From an uncultured Collinsella sp. (GTDB lineage Bacteria; Actinomycetota; Coriobacteriia; Coriobacteriales; Coriobacteriaceae): a stretch of 24,260 bases of DNA. Position 1 is the first letter of the stretch, and the number at the start of each line of letters is the position of its first letter. Of this stretch, positions 9,367 through 18,267 are shown in pieces. The position numbers and the translations under genes are program-made. The DNA lies in assembly GCA_902495945.1 (NCBI GenBank), contig CABUZD010000012.1, positions 1 through 24,260 on the forward strand, read 5' to 3'. A model generated the notes under the pieces. The model was not told the origin of the DNA and did no database searches. It saw only the letters and a program-made list of their open reading frames with translations.

Positions 9367-11502
9367 ATGGGGCGCAATAACAAGCATAAGCGTGGAGCTC
9401 GCAATAAGCGCGGGCCGGTGCGCAGCGAACGCCGTCCGAGCCTGACCGGGCGCGTGCAGCTCCATGAGCACAGTGCCTACGTTGTAACCGAAAACGGCGA
9501 CTACAAGGTCATGGGTCGCGGCAAGCGTGAGATCATGGACGGCGATACCGTTGCCGTGAGCATTAAGAACAGCCCGCACGGTGAGCGGCGCGCCGTGATC
9601 GAAGGCGTGGTTGAGCGCGCAGCCATAAGCGTGGTGGGTACGTACCAGACCGCCGGTCCGCTCGGTGTGATCGAGCCGCTCGATTCGCGCCTGAAGGCCG
9701 ACTTCTTCATTTTGCCCGAGGATACCTCGGCGGATCGCCTGGGCGTCCACCTGGGTGATGCCGTTGTCGCGCGCATTTTGACCTACCCGACGCGCCTGGA
9801 ATCGGGCACTGTGACGATCGAACGCCGCATTGGCGGAGATGACGCGCCCGATTTGGGCGTTCAATATGTGATGGCTCGCTACGGCTATACCGATAGCTAT
9901 CCCGAGGCCGCGCTAGACGAGGCCGAGGGGCTTTCGCTCGATGTGTCCGCGGCGCTTAAGGACCCGCTCCGCCGCGATCTGCGCGACCGCTTTGTCATCA
10001 CGATCGACCCGGTCGACGCGCGCGACTTTGACGATGCCATTTCGCTGGAGCGCACGCCCGAGGGTGGCTACAAGCTGGGTGTGCATATCGCCGACGTTTC
10101 ACACTATGTGGCTTGGGACGGGCATATCGATCTTGAGGCTCGCCATCGTACGACATCGGTGTACCTGGCCGATCGCGTGCTTCCTATGCTGCCCGAACGC
10201 CTGTCCTGTGACCTGTGCTCGCTTCGCCCTGACGAGGACCGTCTTGCGTTTACCGTCGATATCGAGCTCGATGAGCAGGGCCGCGTGCGGCATTACGATC
10301 CGTACCCCAGCGTAATTCGCTCGCGTGTGCGTATGGACTATGACGGCGCCGAGGCGCTGCTGGTGCGTGCCGGCGCGGTTGAGTATTCGGTGCTGGAGGG
10401 TGCGGCCGAGGATGTTGCGGCTGCCGAGGCCTCGCGCGAGGAAGCGCTTGAGCGCGGTCTTGCGTGCGAGGAGGCCGCCCGCGGCTACAACGTCGACCTC
10501 GGCGATTTCCTTGTCGCCGCCAACGAACTCGCCGAACTTCGCCGTCGTATTCGTCGCGCCCGCGGCTCAGTCGATTTTGACACGGCCGAGATTCGCGCTC
10601 TATTGGATGAGAACGGAGTGCCCGTGCAGATTGTGGCGCGTGAGCGTTCGTGTGCCACGTCGCTTATCGAGGAAGCCATGCTGCTCGCCAACGAGTGCGT
10701 TGCAGAGTGGCTGGCAGACCGTGATATTGAGGCCTGCTATCGCGTGCATGAGGATCCGAGCCCCGATAGCCTGCACGGTGCCGCCGTTGCGCTGGCGCAG
10801 CTAGGCATCATCGACGATCGCCGTGCTGCCGGTATTGCCCTGGGGAGCCCCGATGAGCTGCAGGCTGCAGTTGATGCTGCCGCCGGTACGGCCAACGCAC
10901 CGCTCGTCAACACGCTGCTTCTGCGCAGCATGCAGCGCGCGCTGTACAAGCCGCGCAACGAGGGCCACTTTGCGCTCGCCGCGCCGTGCTACTGTCACTT
11001 TACGAGTCCCATCCGTCGCTACCCCGATCTGGTGGTGCACCGCGTGCTCAAACTGCAGTTGGCCTATGAGCAGCTCGGCGGCAAGGACGCCTTGGTCCGT
11101 ACGCCGCGGCTGATCGGCAAGGGGCGCGAGTCGCTGCCGCGCATTCTGCCGCAGATCTGCCGCGCATGCAGCGATGCCGAGCGCGCGGCAGATGCCGCCA
11201 GCCATGCGACGCAAAAGATTAAGATTGCCCAGTACTATGAGGACCGTCTGGGCGAGCGCTATGCCGGAACCGTCTCGTGGGTTAGCAGTATGGGCCTCTT
11301 TGTGCGCTTGGACCTAACGCAGGTCGAAGGCTTGGTTTCGATCAAGAGCCTGGGCAACGAGTGGTTCGAGTTCGACGAGAACGTGCTCGCGCTCACGGGT
11401 GTCGACACGGGGACTCGCTATGAACTGGGCCAGCGCGTGATTATCGAGGTCTCGCGCGTCAATACCACGCGTGGGCACTTGGACTTTAAGCTTATCCATT
11501 AG
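9367..11502 (+). CDS. rnr: Ribonuclease R
   Basis: Processive 3'-to-5' exoribonuclease of the RNase II/R family that degrades structured RNA, rRNA fragments and, with tmRNA-SmpB, faulty messages. It has 711 residues. A basic N-terminus (MGRNNKHKRGARNKRG) precedes cold-shock-like domains, then the catalytic RNB domain with the metal-binding motif DARDFDDAIS starting at residue 217, HIADVSHYV, and near its end HFTSPIRRYPDLVVHR; an S1 RNA-binding domain occupies about residues 630-711 (YAGTVSWVSSMGLFVRLD). AGGAGG lies 6 bases before the ATG. It stands alone between its own promoter and a strong hairpin. In many bacteria rnr is next to smpB; here smpB is 8.6 kb downstream, with a recombinase directly after rnr. 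Confidence 0.97.
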   Translation: MGRNNKHKRGARNKRGPVRSERRPSLTGRVQLHEHSAYVVTENGDYKVMGRGKREIMDGDTVAVSIKNSPHGERRAVIEGVVERAAISVVGTYQTAGPLGVIEPLDSRLKADFFILPEDTSADRLGVHLGDAVVARILTYPTRLESGTVTIERRIGGDDAPDLGVQYVMARYGYTDSYPEAALDEAEGLSLDVSAALKDPLRRDLRDRFVITIDPVDARDFDDAISLERTPEGGYKLGVHIADVSHYVAWDGHIDLEARHRTTSVYLADRVLPMLPERLSCDLCSLRPDEDRLAFTVDIELDEQGRVRHYDPYPSVIRSRVRMDYDGAEALLVRAGAVEYSVLEGAAEDVAAAEASREEALERGLACEEAARGYNVDLGDFLVAANELAELRRRIRRARGSVDFDTAEIRALLDENGVPVQIVARERSCATSLIEEAMLLANECVAEWLADRDIEACYRVHEDPSPDSLHGAAVALAQLGIIDDRRAAGIALGSPDELQAAVDAAAGTANAPLVNTLLLRSMQRALYKPRNEGHFALAAPCYCHFTSPIRRYPDLVVHRVLKLQLAYEQLGGKDALVRTPRLIGKGRESLPRILPQICRACSDAERAADAASHATQKIKIAQYYEDRLGERYAGTVSWVSSMGLFVRLDLTQVEGLVSIKSLGNEWFEFDENVLALTGVDTGTRYELGQRVIIEVSRVNTTRGHLDFKLIH

Positions 11503-11527
11503 CCAAATCCCGACTCGTGGTGGGAGA

Positions 11528-11559
11528 GCGGAGGGCGGTCCTTCGGGACCGCCCTCCGC
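11528..11559 (+). terminator. Hairpin after rnr
   Basis: A perfect 14-base-pair stem (GCGGAGGGCGGTCC) closed by the extra-stable C(TTCG)G tetraloop starts 25 bases after the rnr stop. Only ATTT follows, so it is a weak terminator by T-run but a very strong 3' end stabiliser. Confidence 0.65.
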
Positions 11560-11621
11560 ATTTGAATCGTGGCTACCTTGCCGTCTGCTCGGCCGCCCGC
11601 TTACCTGCTATTTGAGAGGTA

Positions 11622-11659
11622 AAACCTACCAAAATAAACCTGTCCCTTTTGGCAGGTTT
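11622..11659. promoter_or_regulatory. Compact inverted repeat before the serine recombinase
   Basis: AAACCTACCAAAA (11622-11634) and TTTTGGCAGGTTT (11647-11659) are inverted copies differing at one base, and the 12 bases between contain a third direct half-copy, AAACCTGTCC (11636-11645). An inner palindrome TAAACCTG...CAGGTTTA overlaps. The site ends 20 bases before the recombinase start. Spaced half-sites next to the gene suggest binding by the recombinase itself, as a recombination (res-like) or self-repression site; this is inference. Confidence 0.5.
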
Positions 11660-11678
11660 ACAAGAAAGCGGGGATGAG

Positions 11679-12284
11679 ATGGCGACGGTGTACGGTTATG
11701 CGCGGGTGAGTTCGCGCGATCAGAATCTTAATCGGCAGCTGGATGCGCTGGGCGCCTATGGCGTGGGCTCGGCGAATATTTATGCCGACCATGCGAGCGG
11801 CAAGGACTTCGATCGACCGCGTTATCGCGAGCTGTTGCACGTCCTGGGAGACGGGGACGTGCTGGTGGTGCTTTCTATCGACCGACTTGGCCGTAATTAC
11901 TCCGAGATTCTTGAGGAATGGCGACGCATTACCAAGGAGCTCGGGGTTGCCATTGTGGTGTTGGACATGCCATTGCTTGACACGCGCGCTAGGGCCAGCG
12001 GCGCGCCGGATGTGACCAACGCCCTGATTGCCGATATTGTGCTGCAACTGCTGAGCTACGTGGCGCAGGTGGAGCGCGAGAATATCCATCGGCGCCAGGC
12101 GGAGGGAATTGCAGCGGCGCGGGCGCGAGGGGTCCGTTTCGGTCGACCTCGCAAGCCGTGCCCTCCTCAGTTTGAGCTGGTGCGCGATAGCTATGAGGCG
12201 GGCGATATTACCCGCAGCCAGGCAGCAAAGTGCCTGGGCGTGTGCGTGGGGACGTTCGATCGCTGGATGCGCGAGGCGGGGTAG
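11679..12284 (+). CDS. Small serine recombinase (resolvase/invertase family)
   Basis: Site-specific DNA recombinase of the Tn3 resolvase/DNA invertase type, 201 residues, close to the usual 180-200. The catalytic domain starts YGYARVSSRDQNLNRQ with the nucleophile Ser11 in the Y-x-R-V-S motif, and has SIDRLGRNYSEI with Arg69 and Arg72 expected in the active site. A long helix (ERENIHRRQAEGIAAARARG) leads to RFGRPRKP, then a C-terminal helix-turn-helix (ITRSQAAKCLGVCVGTFDRWM). The ATG at 11679 begins the conserved ATVYGYARVS; a GGGGATGAG stretch gives a weak ribosome binding site. No transposase or other mobile gene is adjacent. It may be the remnant of a transposon, a chromosome or plasmid dimer resolvase, or an inverter of a distant site; the window does not decide. 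Confidence 0.92.
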   Translation: MATVYGYARVSSRDQNLNRQLDALGAYGVGSANIYADHASGKDFDRPRYRELLHVLGDGDVLVVLSIDRLGRNYSEILEEWRRITKELGVAIVVLDMPLLDTRARASGAPDVTNALIADIVLQLLSYVAQVERENIHRRQAEGIAAARARGVRFGRPRKPCPPQFELVRDSYEAGDITRSQAAKCLGVCVGTFDRWMREAG

Positions 12285-12389
12285 GGGTTTGCGTCGCTTT
12301 GTCGCTTCCTGTTGCGATTCAAATTTTGATACGTTGACGATGTCATTTGGGGCTACACTCGCTGATATTCAAAAAAAGGAGGTTGGCCC

Positions 12390-12971
12390 TTGGCGCGCGT
12401 AAAACAAATAATCGGATGGACCGCGATCGTTCTGTTCGCTGCAACGCTGGCGGGCATCTGGGCGCTGACGGAGCAAAATGCGGTGGAGACGTCGTTGCTG
12501 AGCGAGTCCACCGCGCGTGTGGTGGAGGGTCAGGCTACGGGCGTTCAGGCCGCCGATGCCACGGGTGAAGCCCAGACGGAGAACGGAATGACCGGGGGCA
12601 CCGATTCGGCTGCCTCGAATGTCCGGTCTGGCCGACTTGCTTCCATTCGCATGTGGGTGGGCGCGAACGTCCGTCGCGTTGCCCATACCGTAGAGTTTTT
12701 CTTCGTCGGATTGTTCGTCTCGGTGATCGTGGCTTGCTTTTCCAGGCGTCCGTGGAGCGTGTGCTCCCGTTGCGTGCCCGTATTGCTCTTTTGCGCCGCC
12801 TGCTCCGTTGGCGATCAGGTACATAAGATCTTTGTTCCCGGCAGGCATTTCGACGTTATCGATTTAGGATTCGATGCTGCGGGCTATATCACCGCCATGC
12901 TGTTGGTATTGCTGGCAGCGGCGTTGGTGCGCCATGCGACTCGGCCGATCGGCGCCCATGCGAGGCGCTAG
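12390..12971 (+). CDS. VanZ-like family membrane protein
   Basis: Membrane protein of 193 residues whose C-terminal half carries VanZ-family signatures: VRRVAHTVEFFFVGLF (from about residue 93) and SVGDQVHKIFVPGRHFDVIDLGFDAAGYITAM (about 133-165), matching the family's AHxxEY...DExxQ.FxPGR...D pattern with E replaced by G in the first acidic pair. One membrane segment lies at residues 7-27, then a polar Thr/Gly/Ala-rich stretch of about 60 residues, probably outside, then three membrane segments. The TTG start is chosen because AAAGGAGG stands 7 bases before it and no ATG or GTG is better placed. It is transcribed alone, ending at the 13053-13079 terminator. VanZ is linked to teicoplanin resistance, but for chromosomal relatives the function is unknown. 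Confidence 0.82.
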   Translation: MARVKQIIGWTAIVLFAATLAGIWALTEQNAVETSLLSESTARVVEGQATGVQAADATGEAQTENGMTGGTDSAASNVRSGRLASIRMWVGANVRRVAHTVEFFFVGLFVSVIVACFSRRPWSVCSRCVPVLLFCAACSVGDQVHKIFVPGRHFDVIDLGFDAAGYITAMLLVLLAAALVRHATRPIGAHARR

Positions 12972-13052
12972 CCGGTAACAAACCCGTTTCTGATAATGCG
13001 ACCTTGTTGAATTATTTTGTGTCGCGCGTATTTCCGAGCGGTCGGATTTGGG

Positions 13053-13079
13053 GGGCGAGCGGTAGAACGCTCGCCCTTT
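13053..13079 (+). terminator. Terminator after the VanZ-like gene
   Basis: GGGCGAGCG (13053-13061) pairs perfectly with CGCTCGCCC (13068-13076) around GTAGAA and is followed by TTT. It separates the VanZ-like gene from the MurNAc cluster. Confidence 0.75.
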
Positions 13080-13101
13080 GTGCGCCACGATGCGGCACAA
13101 T

Positions 13102-13130
13102 GTACCGCAAAAGCTGTTTGTATCCGGTAC
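13102..13130. promoter_or_regulatory. Possible operator of the MurNAc cluster
   Basis: GTACCG (13102-13107) and CGGTAC (13125-13130) form an inverted repeat 46 bases before the regulator's start, overlapping a second dyad TGCGG...CCGCA (13092-13110). RpiR-type regulators bind such dyads near their own genes, so an autoregulatory site is plausible; no clear -35/-10 pair was found. Confidence 0.3.
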
Positions 13131-13175
13131 GAATCGTTCGTTGGTCTTTAATTCTTCTCGACGGAGGTGTTTGAG

Positions 13176-14027
13176 ATGGCAAACGGATTGCTTTTGCGGC
13201 TTCGCGAGCGTGAGCTCAGCGCGAGCCCGGCGGAACGCAATGTCATCGCATATGTAAGCGCTCATCCGCACGAGGTGGTCGGGTTGTCCGTCCGCGGTCT
13301 TGCCGATGTCACGTTCTCCTCGCCCTCGAGCATTTTGCGCTTTTGCAAGCGTTTGGGTTTTGCGGGCTACAAGGAGTTCCAGCGCGAACTGATTGCCGAG
13401 CTGGCGCTCGTAGGTGACAAGAAAGACGTAGCCCTCGAGGACATCTCCATGGATGACAGCGTCGAACGTATCGTGGGGAAGGTGATGAAAAGCAACGTGC
13501 GTACGATCGAGGCGACGGCGCGAACGCTCGATTACACCGTCTTGGAGCGATGCGCGGCCCGTCTTAAGCGGGCACGCGCGGTCAATCTGTTCGGTATTGG
13601 TGCCTCTCGTTTGGTCGCGCACGATCTGGCACAAAAGCTCATGCGTGTCGACAAAGAGTGCCATCTGTACGACGACTGGCATGATCAGCTCTTGTGTGCC
13701 AAGAACATGCATGAAGGCGATATGGCAATCGCCTTTAGCTACTCGGGCTTGACGCAAGAGGTGCTGGACTGCACCGTCGAGGCTCAACGTCACAACTGTC
13801 CCGTCGTGGCCGTTACCAAAGTAGATGGATCATCCAAGCTTGCCACCATGGCCGATGCCGTGCTCGGCGTCGCCGCGAGTGAACCCTTGGTCCGCAGCGG
13901 TGCCATGGCTTCGCGTATGGCCCAGCTTATGGTTGTCGATGCCCTGTACGCTGCTTACGTTGCCAGCGACTACGAACGGGCGACGCATGTCATTAAGCAA
14001 AACTACATCGAGAAACAGGAAAGATGA
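13176..14027 (+). CDS. murR: RpiR/MurR-family transcriptional regulator
   Basis: DNA-binding regulator of 283 residues. The N-terminal RpiR helix-turn-helix domain (to about residue 80) contains LSVRGLADVTFSSPSSILRFCKRLGFAGYKEFQREL, the family signature. The C-terminal sugar-isomerase (SIS) domain, about residues 115-265, with LFGIGASRLVAHDLAQKLMRVDKE and IAFSYSGLTQEVLD, would bind a phosphosugar, most likely MurNAc-6-phosphate given the neighbours. CGGAGG lies 8 bases before the ATG at 13176; a GTG at 13167 overlaps this site and is rejected. It is first in a run murR-murQ-murP-mupG and its stop is 10 bases before murQ. By analogy with E. coli MurR it would repress the cluster until MurNAc-6-P appears; whether it represses or activates here is not shown. 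Confidence 0.85.
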   Translation: MANGLLLRLRERELSASPAERNVIAYVSAHPHEVVGLSVRGLADVTFSSPSSILRFCKRLGFAGYKEFQRELIAELALVGDKKDVALEDISMDDSVERIVGKVMKSNVRTIEATARTLDYTVLERCAARLKRARAVNLFGIGASRLVAHDLAQKLMRVDKECHLYDDWHDQLLCAKNMHEGDMAIAFSYSGLTQEVLDCTVEAQRHNCPVVAVTKVDGSSKLATMADAVLGVAASEPLVRSGAMASRMAQLMVVDALYAAYVASDYERATHVIKQNYIEKQER

Positions 14028-14037
14028 GGTGAATGAA

Positions 14038-14961
<924 letters not shown>

Positions 14962-15018
14962 GTGCGCGGCGTGAGCTGATATGACATCCAGACGAGATAC
15001 CCAATACAAGGAGGAGTT

Positions 15019-16449
15019 ATGACGAACAAAGAGCTGGCCCAAAAGCTGTTGGACCTTTTGGGCGGTAAAGACAACGTGCTCGCAAACGCGGCGTGCATGA
15101 CGCGCCTGCGCGTGACCGTCAAAGACGCGGGCAACGTCGACACGGAGGGTATTAAGGCACTCGACGGCGTGATGGGCCTGGTCGAGGACGACACGATGCA
15201 GATCGTGTTGGGTCCGGGCAAGGTGAATAAGGTGCTCGAGGAGTTCTCCAAGCTCACCGGCCTTGCGAAAGGCGTTGCTGACGAGAGCGTGGTTGACGCT
15301 GCGGCCACAAACAAGGCCGCGCAGAAGGCCAAGTACGAGTCCAAGCCGGTTCAGGCCTTCCTCAAGAAGATTTCCAATGTCTTCGTCGCCCTGCTTCCCG
15401 GCATCATTGCGGCTGGCCTCATCAACGGTATCTGCAACGTCATTAACGTCTCGACGGCAGGAGCGCTTGCAGGCGAGTGGTGGTACCAGGGCATTCGTTC
15501 CATGGGCTGGGCCCTGTTTGCCTATCTGCCCATCTTGGTGGGCTATAACGCGGCACGTGAGTTTGGTGGCTCCGCTGCGCTGGGCGGCATCGCCGGCATG
15601 ATGTGTATCGCCAACAGCGCCATGCCCCTGCTTGCGCCTGGCGCGGCTGATCCTGCCACTGCCATTCTGCTGCCGCTCACCAATGCGCAGTACAACCCCG
15701 CAGCGGGCGGCATGATCGCGGCTCTCATCGCTGGCGCATTTTTTGCCTGGATGGAGCGTCAGATTCGCAAGGTTATGCCCAACGCACTCGACACGTTCTT
15801 GTCCCCGCTGCTGGTGCTCATCATCGGCGCCTTTGCTCTGATGCTCGTCATCCAGCCGGTAGGCGCATGGCTGACGACTGCCATCTTTAGCGTTTTGACC
15901 TTTATCTTCGAGAAGCTGGGCGTCCTGGGCGGCTATATCCTGTCGGCAGGCTTCTTGCCGCTGGTGTCCGTCGGCCTGCATCAGGCGCTCACGCCGATCC
16001 ACGCTATGCTCAACGATCCCGACGGCGCTACCAAGGGTATCAATTACCTGCTTCCCATCCTTATGATGGCTGGCGGCGGCCAGGTCGGTGCCGGTTTGGC
16101 GCTGTACTTTAAGACCAAGAACGCCAAGCTCAAGAAGTACGTCGCAGAGTCCATTCCCGTTGGAATCCTGGGTGTGGGCGAGCCTCTGATGTATGCTGTT
16201 ACGCTGCCGCTCGTTCGTCCGTTTGTGACGGCCTGCCTGGGTGCCGGATTTGGCGGCGCGCTCGCGGCGCTTCTTCACATCGGCACGGTTTCTCAGGGCG
16301 TTTCCGGTCTGTTTGGCCTGCTGATCGTCGTTCCTGGCCAGCAGCTCGGCTACGTTGCCGCTATGCTGCTTGCCTATGCCGCCGGCTTTGTCCTGACGTG
16401 GTTCTTTGGCGTCGACGAGCAGAAGATCAACGAGTTCTTTGGCGAGTAG
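15019..16449 (+). CDS. murP: PTS IIBC permease, N-acetylmuramic acid type
   Basis: Phosphotransferase-system transporter that imports and phosphorylates a sugar, here most likely MurNAc or a MurNAc-containing disaccharide. It has 476 residues. The IIB domain (1 to about 85) has the phosphorylated cysteine at residue 26 in AACMTRLRV. After a linker, the IIC membrane domain (about 105-470) carries several hydrophobic segments and the sugar-binding motifs SAGFLPLVSVGLHQALTPIHAML and GILGVGEPLMYAV. There is no IIA domain, as in E. coli MurP, so a separate IIA-Glc-like protein must donate phosphate; none is in the window. AAGGAGGAG lies just before the ATG. Substrate is assigned from context: the sequence alone also allows a sucrose- or beta-glucoside-type IIBC. 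Confidence 0.9.
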   Translation: MTNKELAQKLLDLLGGKDNVLANAACMTRLRVTVKDAGNVDTEGIKALDGVMGLVEDDTMQIVLGPGKVNKVLEEFSKLTGLAKGVADESVVDAAATNKAAQKAKYESKPVQAFLKKISNVFVALLPGIIAAGLINGICNVINVSTAGALAGEWWYQGIRSMGWALFAYLPILVGYNAAREFGGSAALGGIAGMMCIANSAMPLLAPGAADPATAILLPLTNAQYNPAAGGMIAALIAGAFFAWMERQIRKVMPNALDTFLSPLLVLIIGAFALMLVIQPVGAWLTTAIFSVLTFIFEKLGVLGGYILSAGFLPLVSVGLHQALTPIHAMLNDPDGATKGINYLLPILMMAGGGQVGAGLALYFKTKNAKLKKYVAESIPVGILGVGEPLMYAVTLPLVRPFVTACLGAGFGGALAALLHIGTVSQGVSGLFGLLIVVPGQQLGYVAAMLLAYAAGFVLTWFFGVDEQKINEFFGE

Positions 16450-16457
16450 TTTGATAT

Positions 16458-16484
16458 CGCGAGCCGTGTTGCTCAGGGCTCGCG
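16458..16484 (+). other. Hairpin between murP and mupG
   Basis: CGCGAGCC (16458-16465) pairs exactly with GGCTCGCG (16477-16484) around an 11-base loop, starting 9 bases after the murP stop. There is no T-run, so it is not a terminator by itself; it may protect the 3' end of the upstream message. Confidence 0.5.
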
Positions 16485-16516
16485 GAGCGCGGCAGATTTC
16501 TTGATGTTATGGTTGT

Positions 16517-16550
16517 GCCGGCGGGGCTAACTGCTCCGCCGGCCTTTTTT
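16517..16550 (+). terminator. Intra-cluster terminator directly before the mupG RBS
   Basis: GCCGGCGGGGC (16517-16527) pairs over 11 positions, one G-U, with GCTCCGCCGGC (16533-16543), loop TAACT, followed by C and six T. The T-run runs straight into AAAGGAG, the mupG ribosome binding site. No promoter is visible between it and mupG, so mupG probably depends on read-through. Confidence 0.85.
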
Positions 16551-16566
16551 AAAGGAGCGTTGAAGC

Positions 16567-17619
16567 GTGAAAACGGGTATTTCGATTTATCTTTCCAGCC
16601 CTTTGCAGGATATTGAGCGGACGATTGAGCGTGGTGCCGAGGCGGGTGCGCGCTATGCGTTTACCTCACTGCATATTCCCGAGGATGGGGGAGCGACGTA
16701 TGCCGATAAGGTCCGTCATGTGCTGTCGCTGCTTTCCGCCCGCGGCATTGCGCTCATTGCCGATGTGGGGCCGCGTACGTGCGATTTGCTCGGGCTTGAG
16801 CGTATCGAGGACCTGCGCGATCTGGGGTTGGAATACCTTCGTTTGGACTATGGCTTTAGCGCCCAGCGGGTCGCGGAGCTGTCCGGTGTATTTCGCATTG
16901 TGGTCAATGCATCGACGGTGAGTTCTGATGAAATCGCATCGTGGCGTGAAGCCGGTGCCGATGTGACTCGTTTTGCCGCCTGCCACAATTTTTACCCCAA
17001 GCCTTATACCGGTTTAGCTCTGGAGGACATTGCTCGGGTGAATCTTCGTCTTGCGGCGCTTGGATTCGAAATCATGGCTTTTGTGCCGGGTGATGCTAAC
17101 GTTCGCGGGCCGGTATTCGAGGGACTGCCGACGGTCGAGGCGCAGCGCGGTCGCGCGTCAAAGGTTGCTCTCAATATGCTTGAGCTTGCACATGGCGCCG
17201 ATTGCGACATTGTGTTGGTCGGCGACCCCGATCTATCCGATGCGGGCTGGGCGCAGTTTGCTCAAGTTTCCGCCGGATACGTGGACCTGCAATGTGAGCT
17301 TGAGCCCGGTTATGCCTATGTGCGCGGGCAGATTCATCACGACCGGCCCGACTCGAGCGTTCTCATCTTTAGGTCTCAGGAGTCACGTACGACGCATAAG
17401 CCGGATTCCGTGCCGACGGATGCCGGAGCCGGCCTGCCGCGAAAGGCGGGGTCGATCGCTGTGAGCAATAGCGGATATGGGCGCTACGAAGGCGAGCTTG
17501 AGATTGCGCGGGTCGATCTTCCCGGTGACGAGCGCATGAACGTTGCGGGCCATATCACGCCCGAGGCAATGGAGCTGCTGCCGTTCATCAAACGCGGATT
17601 CGGGGTACGGTTCGTTTAG
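16567..17619 (+). CDS. mupG: MupG-type 6-phospho-N-acetylmuramidase (DUF871 family)
   Basis: A DUF871 protein of 350 residues. The family member MupG of Staphylococcus aureus hydrolyses MurNAc-6-phosphate-GlcNAc in the cytoplasm, and there its gene also sits with murQ, murP and murR. Visible: an N-terminal TIM-barrel-like region opening GISIYLSS, with SLHIPED near residue 35, LRLDYGF near residue 92, and ACHNFYPKPYTGL near residue 140, all typical of DUF871; then a smaller C-terminal domain from about residue 240 (DSSVLIFRSQES, GHITPEAMELLPFIKRG). The GTG start has AAAGGAG 9 bases upstream. The location after murP strongly supports the role; the exact substrate and linkage are inferred from the Staphylococcus example. 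Confidence 0.88.
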   Translation: MKTGISIYLSSPLQDIERTIERGAEAGARYAFTSLHIPEDGGATYADKVRHVLSLLSARGIALIADVGPRTCDLLGLERIEDLRDLGLEYLRLDYGFSAQRVAELSGVFRIVVNASTVSSDEIASWREAGADVTRFAACHNFYPKPYTGLALEDIARVNLRLAALGFEIMAFVPGDANVRGPVFEGLPTVEAQRGRASKVALNMLELAHGADCDIVLVGDPDLSDAGWAQFAQVSAGYVDLQCELEPGYAYVRGQIHHDRPDSSVLIFRSQESRTTHKPDSVPTDAGAGLPRKAGSIAVSNSGYGRYEGELEIARVDLPGDERMNVAGHITPEAMELLPFIKRGFGVRFV

Positions 17620-17711
17620 CGTGTGACCCGTGGGCTACAATTGGCCCATCATACGAAGGCGCCTCGTGTGGCGTGTGCCTGCGTTGGCCGATCTATAGTC
17701 GGAGGATTCCC

Positions 17712-18071
17712 ATGACCGTACTGTTTGTTGAACATCCCAAGTGCTCGACCTGTAAGAAGGCCAAGGCATGGCTGGACGAACATGGGGTAGAGTATATCGA
17801 CCGCGATATCGTTTTGGACAATCCCACGGCTGATGAGCTTGCGACCTGGATTGCTCGCTCGGGGCTGCCGGTGCGGCGCTTCTTTAATTCGTCGGGCATG
17901 AAATATCGAGAGCTGGGCCTGAAGGCGCGTCTGGATGCGGGCATGACGGATCGGGAGTGCTACGAGCTGCTGGCGACCGACGGCATGCTGGTCAAGCGTC
18001 CGCTGCTGGTGGGCGACGACTTTGCGATTCCCGGCTTTAGGGAATCGACTTGGGCCGAGGCGTTGCTGTAG
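17712..18071 (+). CDS. ArsC/Spx-family thioredoxin-fold protein
   Basis: Small protein of 119 residues in the arsenate reductase ArsC/Spx/YffB superfamily. It has the N-terminal redox pair C11-x-x-C14 in HPKCSTCKKAKAWLDEHG, the family pattern RRFFNSSGMKYRELGL near residue 55, and KRPLLVGDDFAIPGF near residue 96. The CxxC and the absence of a heavy-metal operon argue against a true arsenate reductase and for a Spx-like or unknown redox role; the sequence does not settle it. GGAGG lies 6 bases before the ATG at 17712, and the conserved region starts directly there. A TACAAT within the dyad TGGGC...GCCCA (17633-17646) may be its -10. It faces a minus-strand gene, with a palindrome array between them. 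Confidence 0.85.
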   Translation: MTVLFVEHPKCSTCKKAKAWLDEHGVEYIDRDIVLDNPTADELATWIARSGLPVRRFFNSSGMKYRELGLKARLDAGMTDRECYELLATDGMLVKRPLLVGDDFAIPGFRESTWAEALL

Positions 18072-18078
18072 CGGCTGC

Positions 18079-18248
18079 GGAAAGTGCGACCCGGAATTCG
18101 CTTCCAGAATGGGATGCACTTTCCCAAAGTGGCCGGTTGCGGAAAGCACGTCCCATTCTGAGCTTCGATTGTGGGACACGGTTTCCGGTTGAGGGCTCGA
18201 CGGGAAAGTGGGGACCAGTTTGAGCTTGAAATCTGGGGCGCACTTTCC
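18079..18248. repeat. Array of three 46-base palindromes, exact 62-base period
   Basis: Units at 18079-18124, 18141-18186 and 18203-18248 are each 46 bases and start exactly 62 bases apart, with 16-base spacers of unlike sequence. Each begins GGAAAG and ends TTTCC and folds on itself: the arms match at 12 of 14, 12 of 15 and 13 of 16 positions. Units 2 and 3 share TGAGCTT in the centre. The array lies between two converging genes, where it might end transcription from both sides, but none of the hairpins has a T-run. Confidence 0.85.
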
Positions 18249-18267
18249 GCCGGCGGGCCTGCCCCAG

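Noticed and set aside
11571..11659. Invertible promoter switch controlled by the recombinase
   Set aside because: The inverted copies are only 12 bases apart, too close to hold an invertible promoter; a distant partner site would be needed.
12326..12359. Promoter for the VanZ-like gene
   Set aside because: TTGACG and TACACT are present but only 14 bases apart and TTGATA is 22 bases away; neither spacing is acceptable.
13007..13034. Promoter TTGAAT / TATTTC for the MurNAc cluster
   Set aside because: Weak -10 and it is followed directly by the 13053-13079 terminator, so it is unlikely to drive murR.
17712..18071. Arsenate resistance gene arsC
   Set aside because: CxxC-type short relatives are mostly Spx/YffB-like; no arsenite pump or ArsR regulator is adjacent.
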